64,000 bases of DNA from Streptomyces tsukubensis (GCF_009296025.1 NZ_CP045178.1:434001-498000), one strand, 5' to 3'. Shown: positions 34,170 through 44,208, counted from the stretch's first letter. Notes: generated from the sequence alone by a model not told the origin. Made by a program: numbers and translations.

Positions 34170-34787
34170 TCAGTGCCGTCTCGGCAGTCGGTGCAAGGTG
34201 ACCTCGCCGGGCACGCCGTCCGTCACCACCAGCGTCATGTACGTGCAGTACGGCTGCCGCCTGCGGTCCGTCGGCGAACCCGGATTCAGCAGACGCGGCC
34301 CGCCCGGCGCGCGGGTGTCCCAGGGGATGTGGCTGTGCCCGAAGACGAGGATGTCCAGATCGGGAAAGCGCTCGGCGCAGCGGGCCTCTCGCCCCCGCGC
34401 CGTGCCCGTCTCGTGCACGACACCGAAGCGCAGACCTCCCAGCTCGGCTCGGGCCACCTCCGGCAGCCGCTCGCGCAGCTCAGGACCGTCGTTGTTGCCG
34501 AACACACCGATCAGCCGCCGCGCGCGTCCCTCCAACAGGTCGAGTGTGGCGGCGTCGACCCAGTCCCCCGCGTGAATCACCACGTCGGCCCGCTCGACCT
34601 CGTCCAGCAGTTCGGCGGGCAGCCGCTTGGCCCGTACCGGCAGATGGGTGTCGGAGACCAGCAGCAGCCGCACCGGGGATGTGGCCGCCGTCCCCGGTCG
34701 CGACGCGGGCTCGCTGCCGGCCTCGGGTCGCGGTTCAGCCGTCGTCCGCGTCCTGTCCACCGACGCCGTGTTCTCTCCGCGAGTCAT
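34170..34787 (-). CDS. YfcE/MJ0936-type metallophosphoesterase
   Basis: 205-residue calcineurin-like phosphoesterase. Metal-ligand motifs in order: SDTH, HAGDW, GNND, H in GVVHETG, and GHSH. This is the single-domain YfcE/MJ0936 architecture of phosphodiesterases. The first about 37 residues are a disordered, Arg/Ala/Pro-rich extension. ATG 34787 has GAGG 7 nt upstream. Substrate unknown. Confidence 0.94.
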   Translation of the reverse strand: MTRGENTASVDRTRTTAEPRPEAGSEPASRPGTAATSPVRLLLVSDTHLPVRAKRLPAELLDEVERADVVIHAGDWVDAATLDLLEGRARRLIGVFGNNDGPELRERLPEVARAELGGLRFGVVHETGTARGREARCAERFPDLDILVFGHSHIPWDTRAPGGPRLLNPGSPTDRRRQPYCTYMTLVVTDGVPGEVTLHRLPRRH

Positions 34788-35159
34788 CCTGACGCCTCGA
34801 TCAATGTCCGCGACCGGTCCCGCCGCGCTGTGTGGTTGCCCATGTATCGCTGGGTACCCTCTTCCCTCCCACGAAACATCCGGTCGCATCGAGCACCGCC
34901 CGGTTGCCGGACGGCTCACCCCGCAGCCCACTGCCCGCCGGCCCGCCGACGCGCGCGCAGCGCGGGCGTACCGGGCGGGTACCGGGCGGCAGATGCGGTC
35001 TCTGCCGTGTTCTCGCCATTGACCAGGGAAGAGTGCGCCTCTGAGGTCAGCTCCGTTCGCCTTGAGCGCACGCCTCTGTCGCCGCTCCGCAGGCGGGAGA
35101 CCCGCCGGTTCCGCGTGAACTCTCGCTCAGGGAAGCGCGGTTGTGGAAGGCACCTCTGA
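34788..35159. other. 372-nt region without a recognisable gene
   Basis: Upstream of the phosphoesterase. Contains GGGCGTACCGGGCGGGTACCGGGCGG, read here as two direct GTACCGGGCGG copies near 34968-34990. Its right end abuts the truncated GH3 gene at 35160, so part of this sequence may be at the boundary of a deletion. Confidence 0.35.
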
Positions 35160-35755
35160 CAGGGCGACTACCGGCTCACCCCGACCGAGCGCGCCGACCT
35201 GAAGCTGCTCGGCCGGACGTACGAGCACGTCATCGTGGCCCTCAACACGGGCGGCGTCGTGGACACGTCGTTCTTCGAGCAGATCAACAGCGAGGTCGGG
35301 AACGTGAAGGGCGGCCGGGCGCTCGACGCGCTGGTGCTGATGGGCCAGGCCGGTCAGGAGAGCGGCAGCGCACTCGTCGAGGTACTGAACGGAACCGTCA
35401 CCCCGTCGGGCAGGCTCACCGACACCTGGGCCTCCGCCTACGCGCACTACCCGGCCTCCTCGACATTCGCGAAGAACGACGGCGATTCCCGGCGGGAGCG
35501 GTACACCGAGGGCGTCTACGTCGGATACCGCTACTTCGACTCGCTCTACAGGAAGATCGCCCCCCGCCACCCGGCAGACGTGGTCACCTACCCCTTCGGC
35601 TACGACAAGTCGTACACCTCCTTCCGTATCGAGCCGCGGAAGGTCACCGCCGACGCCCACAGCGTGAAGGTGACCGCGAAGGTGACCAACACCGGGCGTG
35701 TCCACAGCGGCAGAGAGGTCGTCCAGGTCTGCGTATCCGCCCTGCCGGCGGCCTC
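35160..35755 (+). pseudogene. GH3 beta-glucosidase remnant (C-terminal domains)
   Basis: In-frame sequence typical of the C-terminal (alpha/beta)6 and FnIII-like domains of GH3 beta-glucosidases: YRLTPTERADLKLLGRTYEH, VALNTGGVVDTSFFE, LVLMGQAGQESGSALVEVLN, GRLTDTWASAYAHYP, and ITKVTNTG-like VTAKVTNTGRVHSGREVVQV. A stop codon sits immediately before (35157-35159), the roughly 450-residue catalytic N-terminus is missing and homology ends after EVVQVCVSAL, where a family member would run on for tens of residues. It is a decayed fragment flanked by unrelated genes. Confidence 0.85.
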
Positions 35756-35939
35756 GGCGGACGGGTCGAACACCCGAGGAAGCCCCCTCGCGACCTCTCG
35801 ACCGCCTCCCTGGCCAGGACAGATACCCCCCTCGGGAGTCTCTCGTTGTGGACACCGCCGCGGCGTGCCAGCAGGTCCGGTCTACGGTGGGCCTCTTACT
35901 ACCCGATGAGGCCGGCTCCCGGCTGGAAAGTGGCTGACA

Positions 35940-36785
35940 GTGACGACCGTCGCTTATCAGGGCGAATTCGGCTCCAATTCGGCGGCCGCCACCCAGAAAC
36001 TGTTCCCCGGAAGCGCCGAGCTGCCGTGCACCAACTTCGAACAGGCGTTGGAGGCGGTGACGCTCGGCGCCGCCGATCTGGCGGTCATCCCGGTGGACAA
36101 CTCCGCCGCCGGGAGGGTCGCGGACGTCCACCACCTCCTCCCGGAGTCCGGTCTCTTCATCATCGGCGAGTACTTCCTCGCCATCCATTTCGACCTGATG
36201 GGTGTCCCGGGGGCCTCCGTCGCCCAGGTGGAGTGTGTGCGCAGCCACGTGCACGCGCTGGGACAGTGCCGCAAGGTCCTGCGCGAAGGCGGCTGGCGCA
36301 CGCGCGTCAGCGACGACACCGCCGGGGCCGCCCGCGAGGTGGCCGAACTGGGCGACCCGCACCACGCCGCCCTCGCCCCGCCCGCCGCCGCCTCGCACTA
36401 CGGTCTCGACGTACTGCTGGCCGGGGTCGAGGACGATCCGGACAACACCACACGGTTCGTGGTCCTCTCCCGCGAGGGCGTCTTCGCCCCGCTCGACTCG
36501 GGGCCGACGATGACGAGCCTCTTCTTCGTCGTGCGCAACATTCCCAGCGCTCTCTACAAAGCACTCGGCGGCTTCGCCAGCGGCGCGGTGAACCTCACCA
36601 AGATCGAGAGCTATCAGATGGGCGCGGGTCTCAACCCGAGCTGCTTCTACGTCGAGGTCGAGGGCCACCCCGACGAGCCGCGCGTCGCGCTCGCCCTCCA
36701 GGAGCTGCGCTTCTTCTCCTCCGAGGTGCGTGTACTCGGTGTCTATCCGGCACACGCGCACCGTCTGCGGGGACGGGCCGGCTGA
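35940..36785 (+). CDS. pheA: Prephenate dehydratase-like protein with altered ACT-domain motif
   Basis: 281-residue protein of the prephenate dehydratase family (prephenate to phenylpyruvate in Phe biosynthesis). N-terminal VAYQGEFGSNSAAAT, VIPVDNSAAGRV and the catalytic TRF in DNTTRFVVLS are present. The C-terminal ACT domain (SALYKALGGFASGAVNLTKI) carries ESYQ where the Phe-binding ESRP motif is expected. GTG 35940 is the start. Streptomyces also need a housekeeping PheA elsewhere; this one may be specialised or feedback-relaxed (inference). It lies alone after the GH3 remnant. Confidence 0.87.
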   Translation: MTTVAYQGEFGSNSAAATQKLFPGSAELPCTNFEQALEAVTLGAADLAVIPVDNSAAGRVADVHHLLPESGLFIIGEYFLAIHFDLMGVPGASVAQVECVRSHVHALGQCRKVLREGGWRTRVSDDTAGAAREVAELGDPHHAALAPPAAASHYGLDVLLAGVEDDPDNTTRFVVLSREGVFAPLDSGPTMTSLFFVVRNIPSALYKALGGFASGAVNLTKIESYQMGAGLNPSCFYVEVEGHPDEPRVALALQELRFFSSEVRVLGVYPAHAHRLRGRAG

Positions 36786-36836
36786 GGGGTGGCCGGGCGG
36801 CGGCCCGAAAAACGCCCCCGGCGCCGCCCACCCCTC
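36784..36836. terminator. Bidirectional terminator hairpin between pheA-like and GH43-like genes
   Basis: GAGGGGTGG (36784-36792) pairs with CCACCCCTC (36828-36836), and the inner GGGCGGCG (36795-36802) with CGCCGCC (36822-36828 region), around a loop containing GAAAAACG. The base is at the pheA-like stop codon. Confidence 0.75.
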
Positions 36837-36893
36837 CTCTCATCGTTGGCCAGACCGGGCCGGAGGTGAAAAGCAGCCCGCTGACTCACTGAC

Positions 36894-38252
36894 TCAGCTC
36901 TGGCGCCGTACGTACAGGCGGTTGCCCTTGGGGCCGGTCCACTCCAGCCGTGCTACTCCTGGCACCGCGGCGTCGGAGGCGCGTGACGGGTCGGCCCAGT
37001 GGCCGAAGGCCGGGTTGCGGAAGAACGTCGACCACACGCCGCCCTTGTGGTCCTCGAAGAAGTTGTTGTGGCCGGCGCCCACGCCCGCGGTCCAGCGCGG
37101 GGAGTACGGGCCCTCGAAGCGGTCCGCGACCGCGACCACCGCGTCGTACTGGTACTGCGTGCCGTTCGGGGTGTAGGCGTTGCGCGTACTGCCCTCGACG
37201 GCGGACTCACGGTCCCAGGCGGCGTGCACCAGGTAGTACTTGCCGCCGTACTTGAAGACGTAGGCGCCCTCAAGGTAGGGCTCCGGGGCGTACGGCGTCT
37301 GTTTGAACAACGGGAGGTTCGTCGTCGGGACGATGTCCTCCATGTCGTCCCTGAACTTGGCGTAGAGGTGGTTGTGCAGGACCAGCCAGGCGTCCCTGCC
37401 CTCCGTGTAGATGCTGCCGTCGATGTGGTGGTACGCGCCCGGCTCGATGAACGAGGGGCCACCGATGAACGAGTCACCGAAGGGCTTGTCGAGGTTGCCC
37501 TTGACGAGGCGGTAGGGGCCGGCGACCCCGCCGTCGCTCACCAGCACGAACGAGCCGACCTTGCGGGAGTGGTCGCCCATGCACGCGACGAGGTACCACT
37601 TGCCTCGGAAGCGGTGCAGCTCGGGCGCCCACGCCTGGCCGCGTTTACCGAACTCGTCGTCGTACCAGTACTCCTGCCACGGGGCGACGACCGTGCGCCC
37701 CGGACGGTTCTCGCCGACGAACTCGGGCGACCACACCTTGCCCCGTTCGGCCCTCGGCCGGAAGCGGGTGGTGTCGGCCAGCCGCCACGGGCCGTGCAGG
37801 GACGGCGCCGTCCACACGAAGATGCCGTCGTTCCAGGGACCGGCCGCGGTGAGCCCGGGTACTCGGCTGGTGCCCGTCGCGACATACAGCGGGCGTCCGT
37901 TGACGCGGAAGCAGTTGACGTACGTGTCACGCATCCAGACCCGGCCCAGCTCCTTGTCGCGGGGCCTGAGCTCAAGGGGGAGGACGAAGGAGTTGTCCTC
38001 GCGGGGCCACAGGTCCTCGCGGGTGTCGGCGACGCCGTACGGCACCGGCGCGGGCCAGTTCGGCGGGTAGGCCCGGGTCGCCGCGGCCTCCGCCGGTCTC
38101 GCCCCCGTGGCCTCCGCCGGTCTCGCCGCCGCGGCTTGTGCCGGTGTCGTCCCCGCGGCGGTCATCGACAGTACCGACACCCCCACGGTACCGGCGGCGC
38201 CCGCCAGCAGGGTCCTTCGGCCGATGGTTGTCCTGTTCTCGGGTTCGTTCAT
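36894..38252 (-). CDS. Tat-exported GH43-like (five-bladed propeller) glycosidase
   Basis: 452-residue secreted protein. A Tat signal (NRTTIGRRTLLAGAAGTVGV) precedes an Ala/Pro/Glu linker with repeated ARPAEA units. The rest resembles family 43-type beta-propeller glycosidases: DTYVNCFRVNGRPLYVATGT, FVWTAPSLHGPWRLAD, AQAWAPELHRFRGKWYLVAC and EPYLEGAYVFKYGGKYYLVH (with the Glu-Gly pairs usual for the acid residue). Probable substrate is a plant or algal polysaccharide; next to a sulfatase, a sulfated glycan is possible. Its ATG overlaps the sulfatase stop by one base (TGATG), so the two are coupled. Confidence 0.8.
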   Translation of the reverse strand: MNEPENRTTIGRRTLLAGAAGTVGVSVLSMTAAGTTPAQAAAARPAEATGARPAEAAATRAYPPNWPAPVPYGVADTREDLWPREDNSFVLPLELRPRDKELGRVWMRDTYVNCFRVNGRPLYVATGTSRVPGLTAAGPWNDGIFVWTAPSLHGPWRLADTTRFRPRAERGKVWSPEFVGENRPGRTVVAPWQEYWYDDEFGKRGQAWAPELHRFRGKWYLVACMGDHSRKVGSFVLVSDGGVAGPYRLVKGNLDKPFGDSFIGGPSFIEPGAYHHIDGSIYTEGRDAWLVLHNHLYAKFRDDMEDIVPTTNLPLFKQTPYAPEPYLEGAYVFKYGGKYYLVHAAWDRESAVEGSTRNAYTPNGTQYQYDAVVAVADRFEGPYSPRWTAGVGAGHNNFFEDHKGGVWSTFFRNPAFGHWADPSRASDAAVPGVARLEWTGPKGNRLYVRRQS

Positions 38253-39850
38253 CAGTCGCGCTCTCCTCGGTCCTTCTGGATATCGGTGTGGTCGTCGGAA
38301 TCGACGACATCGGCCGTATCGGCGGCATCGGCGGCATCGGCGGCATCGGCGGCATCGGCGGCATCGGCGGCATCGGCGGATTCGAACGCGGAGAGAGTGG
38401 TGTCGTAGTCCGTCTCCACGTCGTACATCGGCGTCATCCAGTGGTAGAAGTTGTCGCCGCGCTCGCGGAGCAGGTCGTACAGCCGCCGGGTCAGTGCCGT
38501 GCGTATGTCCCGCGTTTCGGGGTGGTCGTAGCGGTTGTGCAACTCGTCGGGGTCGGCGTCGAGGTCGTACAGCTCGTTGCGGGACTCGGGGTTGATCACC
38601 AGTTTGTGGCTCCTGGTGCGCAACATCCGCTGCGGGTAGGGAAAGTGGTGGCCGTGGAACTCGGCGAGGTGATGCTCGTCCCACCGAGGGTGCTCGCCGC
38701 GTACGAGGGGCAGCAGGCTCCGGCTGTCCACGGCCGGCTCGGTCCTGCTCCCGGCCAGGTCGAGGATGGTGGCGGTGCAGTCGGTCAGGGAGACGAACTC
38801 CTCGCGCACCTGGCCCCGCGGGGCGCCCGGGACCTTCAGCAGCCCGGGGATGCGGTAGATGTCCTCGTACATCGCTGGCCCCTTGTCGTGCAGCCGGTGG
38901 GCGCCGGTGAACTCGCCGTGATCGGCGGTGAAGAAGACCGCCGTCCGGTCGTCCAGGCCCAACTCGCGCATGGTGTCGAGGATGCGGCCGATCTGCTCGT
39001 CGATGAGCGTGACGTAGCCCCAGTAGACGGCGATCAGCTTCCGCGACTCCTCCGGCGTCATGGTGTCGAAGGCCCACAGCTTGCTGTAGTTGTGCTGGAC
39101 CGCGGGTTTTCCCTCGAAGGTCTCGACGACCGAGGCGGGCAGTTCGACCAGGCCGGGATCGTACATGTCGTAGTACGCGTCCGGGAGGATGTACGGCAGG
39201 TGCGGTCCGAAGAAGTGCGTGGCCAGGAAGAACGGCGCCCCGTCACCGTGGTCCTCCCGCTCGGCGAAACGGTGCAGCATCTCGATGGCGCGGGTGGCCA
39301 GGTAGTACTCGAAAGTGGCCTCGACCGGCTGATGGAGGCGGGCCGCGAGGAGGTTGCCCGGACTGCCGTTGGGCGTGGTGCCCCGCACCGGGTCCGTGAT
39401 GCGGTACGGGGGCAGGCCGTGCTCCTCCAGGTAGGCGAGGTAGTCCGGGTGGTCCACGGGGTTGTGCCAGCCGGCCAGGTCGGGGCCCTCGAAGCCGTAC
39501 TCCGCCGCGGTGCGCCGCACACCGCCGTGCCACTTGCCGACGAGGCCCAGGTGGTAGCCCTCGGTGCGCAGTTGCTCGGAGAAGGTGAACTGGCCGTCGG
39601 AGAGGTCTTCGAGATACCCGACGTTGCGTTCGTAGTTGGCGAGCAGCTTGTGCCGGAACGGGGCCGCCCCCGTGAGCAGGCTGGCGCGCGCCGGGGTACA
39701 GATCGCGGTGGGGGTGTAGAAGCTGTCGAACCGTGTGCCGTCGGCGGCGAGACGGTCGAGGTTCGGGGTGTGCGTGTGCGGGTTGCCGTACGCTCCCAGG
39801 GTGTCCACCCGGTGCTGGTCGGTCATCAGGAAGAGCATGTTGTGGCGCAC
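38252..39850 (-). CDS. Type I (formylglycine-dependent) sulfatase with Ala-Asp repeat tail
   Basis: 532-residue sulfatase. N-terminal FLMTDQHRVDTLG supplies metal ligands; the modification signature is ICTPARASLLTG with C51 (CxPxR) to be converted to formylglycine. GKWH, PHLPYILPD, FFTADHGEFTGAH (metal Asp-His) and GLLKVPG are further family blocks. No signal peptide, so it acts in the cytosol unless co-exported. The C-terminus beyond YDVETDYDTTLSAFES is a low-complexity (DAA)6 tail encoded by perfect 9-bp repeats. The cognate FGE is encoded 4.5 kb away at 44367. Substrate class is not determinable from sequence. Confidence 0.95.
   Translation of the reverse strand: MRHNMLFLMTDQHRVDTLGAYGNPHTHTPNLDRLAADGTRFDSFYTPTAICTPARASLLTGAAPFRHKLLANYERNVGYLEDLSDGQFTFSEQLRTEGYHLGLVGKWHGGVRRTAAEYGFEGPDLAGWHNPVDHPDYLAYLEEHGLPPYRITDPVRGTTPNGSPGNLLAARLHQPVEATFEYYLATRAIEMLHRFAEREDHGDGAPFFLATHFFGPHLPYILPDAYYDMYDPGLVELPASVVETFEGKPAVQHNYSKLWAFDTMTPEESRKLIAVYWGYVTLIDEQIGRILDTMRELGLDDRTAVFFTADHGEFTGAHRLHDKGPAMYEDIYRIPGLLKVPGAPRGQVREEFVSLTDCTATILDLAGSRTEPAVDSRSLLPLVRGEHPRWDEHHLAEFHGHHFPYPQRMLRTRSHKLVINPESRNELYDLDADPDELHNRYDHPETRDIRTALTRRLYDLLRERGDNFYHWMTPMYDVETDYDTTLSAFESADAADAADAADAADAADAADTADVVDSDDHTDIQKDRGERD
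38321..38380. repeat. 9-bp tandem repeat (six perfect copies) inside the sulfatase C-terminus
   Basis: GGCGGCATC is repeated six times without mismatch from 38321 to 38374, followed by a partial copy; degenerate copies (GACATCGGCC, GTATC) flank it on the left. In the minus-strand gene each unit codes Asp-Ala-Ala. A slippage-prone coding microsatellite. Confidence 0.95.
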
Positions 39851-40246
39851 GGAGGGCCTCTCGGGTCGGTCGGGCCCGCACGTCGGCCAGGGCGGGCGGA
39901 CGCGTCGGACGGCGGGATTTCCGGCATGACGTCATGGCCCCTCGGCTGAGGCCGATGTGTGGTGGCCGACGCGGCCTTCGGGGCGTGCCCGACGGTGCCG
40001 TGCGACGCATGCTCCGGCCCGTCGATCGATCAAGTCAAGAGTACGAACCTCCCTCGTGCGAAGGCACCCCAGCGGGTCGTGCGACCACCGTTCCCGCGTC
40101 GCCGAGAAGCCGAGAGGCGGGATCCCGGGGAGTCTCCGCCCCTGCGTGTCAGCAGGTCAAGCCCATGTCGCTGACACATTTTGGGGAACATGGCGGTCGC
40201 GTGAACAATTTGTTTCGACTCATTGACGAAAATACTCGGCGCTCAC
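39851..40246. other. Divergent control region between sulfatase and ROK genes
   Basis: 396 nt with no gene. The right part (about 40170-40245) is AT-richer and contains the 11-bp palindrome AACAATTTGTT. Both divergent transcripts must start here, so the ROK regulator probably binds in this interval. Confidence 0.5.
40204..40214. promoter_or_regulatory. AT-rich palindrome, candidate ROK operator
   Basis: AACAA-T-TTGTT is a perfect odd palindrome in otherwise GC-rich DNA, extended imperfectly to GAACAATTTGTTTC, 33 nt before the ROK start. ROK/NagC-type regulators bind AT-rich inverted repeats of this kind. Confidence 0.5.
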
Positions 40247-41503
40247 ATGCTGTCCTGCATGCACGAACACGACGGTCCGCTGACGCGGCTCCGGCGCGGC
40301 CATGAGCAAGCGGTTCTCGAACTGCTCCGCAAGCACGGTCCGCTGAGCCGCGCCGAACTGGGCGCCCGCAGCGGGCTGTCCCGCACCACACTCCACGACA
40401 TCGTCGGCGGACTGGTGGGCAGTGGCTCCGTGGTCGCCGGCACACCCCATGTCGAGGTGCGCAGACGCGGCCGTCCTGTGGAGAAGCTCAGCCTCAACCC
40501 GGCCGCGGGCGAGGCGGTCGGCATCGACTTCGCACGCCGAGCCGTGCACGTCGCGGCGGTCAACTTCGCTCATGAGGTGCTCGGTTCGGCGAGCGAGTCA
40601 CACGGTGCGGAGCTGTCCTGGCCCGCCCGGGTCGACATCGCGGCACGTCTTCTCGCCACCTTGACCGCGGGGGCGCCCGTCGCCCCGGCCACGGAGGCCG
40701 GCCGACGTGACGGGTCCGACGGGTCGGACCCCGTCCGCCTCGACGCACTCAGCGCGATCGGTGTCGGCGTGGTCGGACCGATCACCGATCCCGGCAGCGT
40801 GGACGCCCGCGCGCAGGGCATCGACGGCCTGCCCGAGCTGCTGCGCGAGCGGTTCGGTGTGCCGGTGCTCCTGGACAACAACACCCGGCTCGCGGCGCTC
40901 GCCGAGGCGGTATGGGGTGCGGCGGCGGACAGCGGCGACGTGCTCTATCTGCGCTTGTCGCACGGTGTCGGTGGCGGTCTCGTGGTGGGGGGCGCGCTGC
41001 ACCGGGGCCCCGGCGGGCTGTCGGGCGAATTCGGGCACATCACCGTGGACCCGGCGGGCAGACGGTGCGGCTGCGGTGGGACCGGCTGTCTGGAGACCCG
41101 CGCCTCGCTCGACGCCGTTCTGCGCCGCTACCGCGAAGCCGGTGGCCGGGCCGACGACCTCGCCGGGTTTCTCGATGCCGCCGCCGCCGGTGAACCGGCC
41201 GCCCTTGACGTGCTGGAGCGCGTCGGCCACGACATCGGCGGGGTGCTTGCCGCGGTCTGTCAGGCCGTCGGCCCCGGCGTCGTCGTCGTGGGCGGTGAGC
41301 TGGCGGAGGCCGGCCCGGCCCTGCTCGAACCGGTGGTCCTGGCCCTGCGGCGGCGATTGATGCCGCTGGCCCGCCGGCACGTGGACGTACGGCGCGCGAC
41401 GCTCGGCGAGGCCGGCAGCGCGCTGGGCGGTATCGCCCTCGTCCTCCATGAATCCCCCCTGCTCTCCCACTACCCGCGGCCCGTCTCCGAGGAGAACGCG
41501 TGA
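40247..41503 (+). CDS. ROK-family transcriptional regulator
   Basis: 418-residue NagC/XylR-type repressor. The N-terminal winged HTH is [20 protein letters not shown]; the ROK domain has the sugar-kinase-like phosphate loop remnant [12 protein letters not shown], the zinc motif [10 protein letters not shown] and [21 protein letters not shown] is typical. It probably senses a sugar released by the sulfatase/GH43 pair and controls both divergent operons. No clear SD precedes ATG 40247 or ATG 40259, so the start may be leaderless; I use the first. The ABC permease starts 19 nt after its stop. Confidence 0.93.
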   Translation: MLSCMHEHDGPLTRLRRGHEQAVLELLRKHGPLSRAELGARSGLSRTTLHDIVGGLVGSGSVVAGTPHVEVRRRGRPVEKLSLNPAAGEAVGIDFARRAVHVAAVNFAHEVLGSASESHGAELSWPARVDIAARLLATLTAGAPVAPATEAGRRDGSDGSDPVRLDALSAIGVGVVGPITDPGSVDARAQGIDGLPELLRERFGVPVLLDNNTRLAALAEAVWGAAADSGDVLYLRLSHGVGGGLVVGGALHRGPGGLSGEFGHITVDPAGRRCGCGGTGCLETRASLDAVLRRYREAGGRADDLAGFLDAAAAGEPAALDVLERVGHDIGGVLAAVCQAVGPGVVVVGGELAEAGPALLEPVVLALRRRLMPLARRHVDVRRATLGEAGSALGGIALVLHESPLLSHYPRPVSEENA

Positions 41504-41522
41504 AGCCACCAGCGAGGAACCC

Positions 41523-42335
41523 ATGGCTGTGATCACCCCTGTGGACAAGACCGCCGCCGATGGGCGCCAGCGGCAACCGCGCCGCTCCCGGCACCTGTTC
41601 CTGGTCCTCAACGTCCTCGCCGTGGTGGCGGGCATCGCCGTGTGGGGCGTCGTGGCCGCCCTGGGCCTGGTCGAGAACCTGCCCGCGCCGACGGCGGTGG
41701 CGCGGAAGGCCGGCTCCATGATCGCCGACGGCACCCTGGCGTCCGACACGTTCGCCAGCCTGCGCCGGGTTCTCCTCGGCTACGCCCTCGGCGTGGCCGT
41801 CGCCGTGCCGGTCGGCTTCCTCATGGGCTGGTACCCCGCCGTGCGCGCCCTGGTCGAGCCGTACATCCAGTTCTTCCGCACCATCCCGCCGCTCGCGCTC
41901 ATTCCGCTGGCGGTCGTGCTCCTCGGCATCGGCGAGATACCGAAGATCGCCGTGATCTTCCTCGCCTCGTTCATGGCCTGCGTCCTCTCCTCCTTCCAGG
42001 GCGTCATCGACGTCGACAGAACCCTGATCAACGCGGCCCGGGTCCTCGGCGCGTCCGACCGCGTCATCTTCGCCAAGGTGGTCGTGCCCGCGTCGACTCC
42101 TTTCATCCTCGTGGGCATGCGCATCGGCCTCGGCGCGTCCTGGGCGACCGTGGTGGCCGCCGAACTCATCGGCGCGCAGGAGGGGTTGGGCTACCGGATG
42201 CAGAAGGCGTCCACCTGGTTCGAAATGGACACGATCTTCGTGTCCCTGATCACGATCGGCGTGCTCGGGCTCGTCATGGACCGGCTACTGCTGCTGGCCG
42301 AGCGGCGCCTCACCGGCTGGCAGGAGCGACGATGA
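41523..42335 (+). CDS. ABC transporter permease (SsuC/TauC/NitT type)
   Basis: 270-residue permease with about six helices: [20 protein letters not shown] first, then [20 protein letters not shown], and the EAA-type loop [38 protein letters not shown] is the family signature of sulfonate/nitrate/taurine-type importers. It partners the ATPase and binding protein downstream. GAGGA upstream of ATG 41523. The setting suggests import of an organosulfur compound such as a sulfonate or sulfate ester. Confidence 0.95.
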   Translation: MAVITPVDKTAADGRQRQPRRSRHLFLVLNVLAVVAGIAVWGVVAALGLVENLPAPTAVARKAGSMIADGTLASDTFASLRRVLLGYALGVAVAVPVGFLMGWYPAVRALVEPYIQFFRTIPPLALIPLAVVLLGIGEIPKIAVIFLASFMACVLSSFQGVIDVDRTLINAARVLGASDRVIFAKVVVPASTPFILVGMRIGLGASWATVVAAELIGAQEGLGYRMQKASTWFEMDTIFVSLITIGVLGLVMDRLLLLAERRLTGWQERR

Positions 42336-43111
42336 ACAGCAAGATCAGTTTCCGTGACGTGGTGAAGACCTTCCCACTGAAGGGCGAGTCCTTCACCGCG
42401 CTCGGCGGGGTGAGTCTGGACATCGCGGACCAGGAGTTCGTCACCGTCGTGGGACCCTCGGGCTGCGGCAAGTCCACCCTGCTGAGCATGGCCGCGGGAC
42501 TCCAGGAACCCGACTCGGGCGGTGTCCTCGTCGACGGCACCCCGGTGTCGGGACCCGGCCCCGATCGAGGGGTGATCTTCCAGCAGTACGCACTCTTCCC
42601 CTGGCTGACCGTGCGGCAGAACGTGGAGTTCGGGCTCAAACTCGCCTCCGTACCCACCGCGGAGCGACGCAGGCGCACCACTCAGGCCATCGACCTCGTC
42701 GGTCTGAGCGAGTTCGCCGACGCCCTGCCCAAGACGCTGTCGGGCGGGATGAAACAGCGCTGCGCCATCGCCCGCGCGTACGCCGTCGATCCCCAAGTGC
42801 TGCTGATGGACGAGCCGTTCGGGGCGCTCGACGCACTGACCCGGGTGCAGCTCCAGGACCAGCTGCTGCGGACCTGGAGCCAGGAGAAGCGCACCGTGCT
42901 GTTCATCACGCACGACGTGGACGAGGCCGTCTATCTCGCCGGCCGGGTCGTCGTCATGGCCGCGGGCCCCGGCCGCGTCCACCGCGTCATCGATGTGGCG
43001 CTGCCCTACCCGCGTACCGAGGAGATCCGGCTCTCCCCCGAGTTCCGGCGTATCCGCAACGAGGTGTGGACCTCCGTGTACCACCAGGAAGCCCCGCCCC
43101 GGGCTGCTTGA
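42332..43111 (+). CDS. ABC transporter ATPase (SsuB/TauB/NitT type)
   Basis: 259-residue ATPase. Walker [11 protein letters not shown]-loop FQQYALFPW, signature LSGGMKQR, Walker [17 protein letters not shown] and H-loop ITHDVDEA are all intact. C-terminal [15 protein letters not shown] is typical for SsuB/TauB-like proteins. ATG 42332 overlaps the permease stop by 4 nt. Confidence 0.97.
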   Translation: MNSKISFRDVVKTFPLKGESFTALGGVSLDIADQEFVTVVGPSGCGKSTLLSMAAGLQEPDSGGVLVDGTPVSGPGPDRGVIFQQYALFPWLTVRQNVEFGLKLASVPTAERRRRTTQAIDLVGLSEFADALPKTLSGGMKQRCAIARAYAVDPQVLLMDEPFGALDALTRVQLQDQLLRTWSQEKRTVLFITHDVDEAVYLAGRVVVMAAGPGRVHRVIDVALPYPRTEEIRLSPEFRRIRNEVWTSVYHQEAPPRAA

Positions 43112-43224
43112 CCCCCGGACGGTGGGGGGAGGCGACCGACCCGTCGCCGTCCGCGCCCCTCCCCCGGGGGCGCCCTGTCACTGCGCGGAACCGACCCGCG
43201 CGTCACCCCGAGAGGACTTCCCGC

Positions 43225-44208
43225 ATGCCCAGAAACAGGATCATCCACGCCGCTGTGGCGCTGCCCGTCGCGTTCACACTCGCGCTCTCCGCCACCGCCT
43301 GCTCCGGCGGTGAGTCCAAGGACACCAGCACGGTCAGGTTCGGTTACATCGGTGACTACAACGGTGCCAGCCTGCTGGCCATCGCCGAGAAGCAGGGGTT
43401 GTGGAAGAAGGCGGGTCTGACCGCGCGGGTGAAGTCCTTCAACAACGGTCCTGTGCAGGTACAGGCGCTCAGCGCGGGTGACCTCGACTACGGCTACATC
43501 GGCCCCGGCGCGATGTGGCTGCCCGCCTCGGGCAAGGCCAAGGTCGTCGCCATCGACACCCTCACCTACGCCGACCGGGTCATCGGGCGGCCGGGCATGA
43601 CGTCCATGAAGGAGCTCAAGGGCAAGCGGGTCGGCGTACCCGAGGGCACCTCGGGCGACATGGTCCTCAACATCGCCCTGGAGAAGGCGGGGATGACCAC
43701 GAAGGACATCGACAAGGTCAACATGGATCCGTCCACCATCGTCTCCGCCTTCTCCTCCGGAAAGATCGACGGTGCCGGTTTCTTCTATCCCGCCATCGAC
43801 ACCATCAAGAAGAAGGTTCCTGGCCTTGAGGAGATAGCCGGCACCAAGGAGACCGGGGACGCCTTCCCCACCGCGTTCGTCGCGGGCAACAAGGTGCCCG
43901 AGGAGAAGAACGGCAAGGTGGTCGAGGTGTTGCAGCAAGCCAACGACTGGCGCCGACGACACCCCGAGGAGACGCTCACGCTCACCGCCAAGATGCTCCA
44001 GGTCACCGAGGCCCAGGCCAAGGCCGACGCCTCGCACGTCGAGACCCTCTCCACCAAGGACCTGGCGGCGAGGACCAGGAGCGGCGAGGTGAACGAGTGG
44101 CTGAAGAAGCTGGGCGACTTCTTCGTCCGCAACAAGCAGCTGGACGACAACCCGGACCCCAGTGAGTACTACTTGGGCGATCTCTATGGGAAGACCTACG
44201 ACAAGTAG
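43225..44208 (+). CDS. ABC transporter substrate-binding lipoprotein (SsuA/TauA/NMT1-like)
   Basis: 327-residue lipoprotein: leader with lipobox [11 protein letters not shown], then [20 protein letters not shown], the N-terminal lobe of NMT1/SsuA-type binding proteins, [14 protein letters not shown] and [16 protein letters not shown]. It delivers ligand to the permease/ATPase pair. AGAGGA SD 10 nt before ATG 43225. Some Trp/Tyr residues in the cleft suggest an aromatic or sulfonate ligand, but no specific substrate can be named. Confidence 0.95.
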   Translation: MPRNRIIHAAVALPVAFTLALSATACSGGESKDTSTVRFGYIGDYNGASLLAIAEKQGLWKKAGLTARVKSFNNGPVQVQALSAGDLDYGYIGPGAMWLPASGKAKVVAIDTLTYADRVIGRPGMTSMKELKGKRVGVPEGTSGDMVLNIALEKAGMTTKDIDKVNMDPSTIVSAFSSGKIDGAGFFYPAIDTIKKKVPGLEEIAGTKETGDAFPTAFVAGNKVPEEKNGKVVEVLQQANDWRRRHPEETLTLTAKMLQVTEAQAKADASHVETLSTKDLAARTRSGEVNEWLKKLGDFFVRNKQLDDNPDPSEYYLGDLYGKTYDK

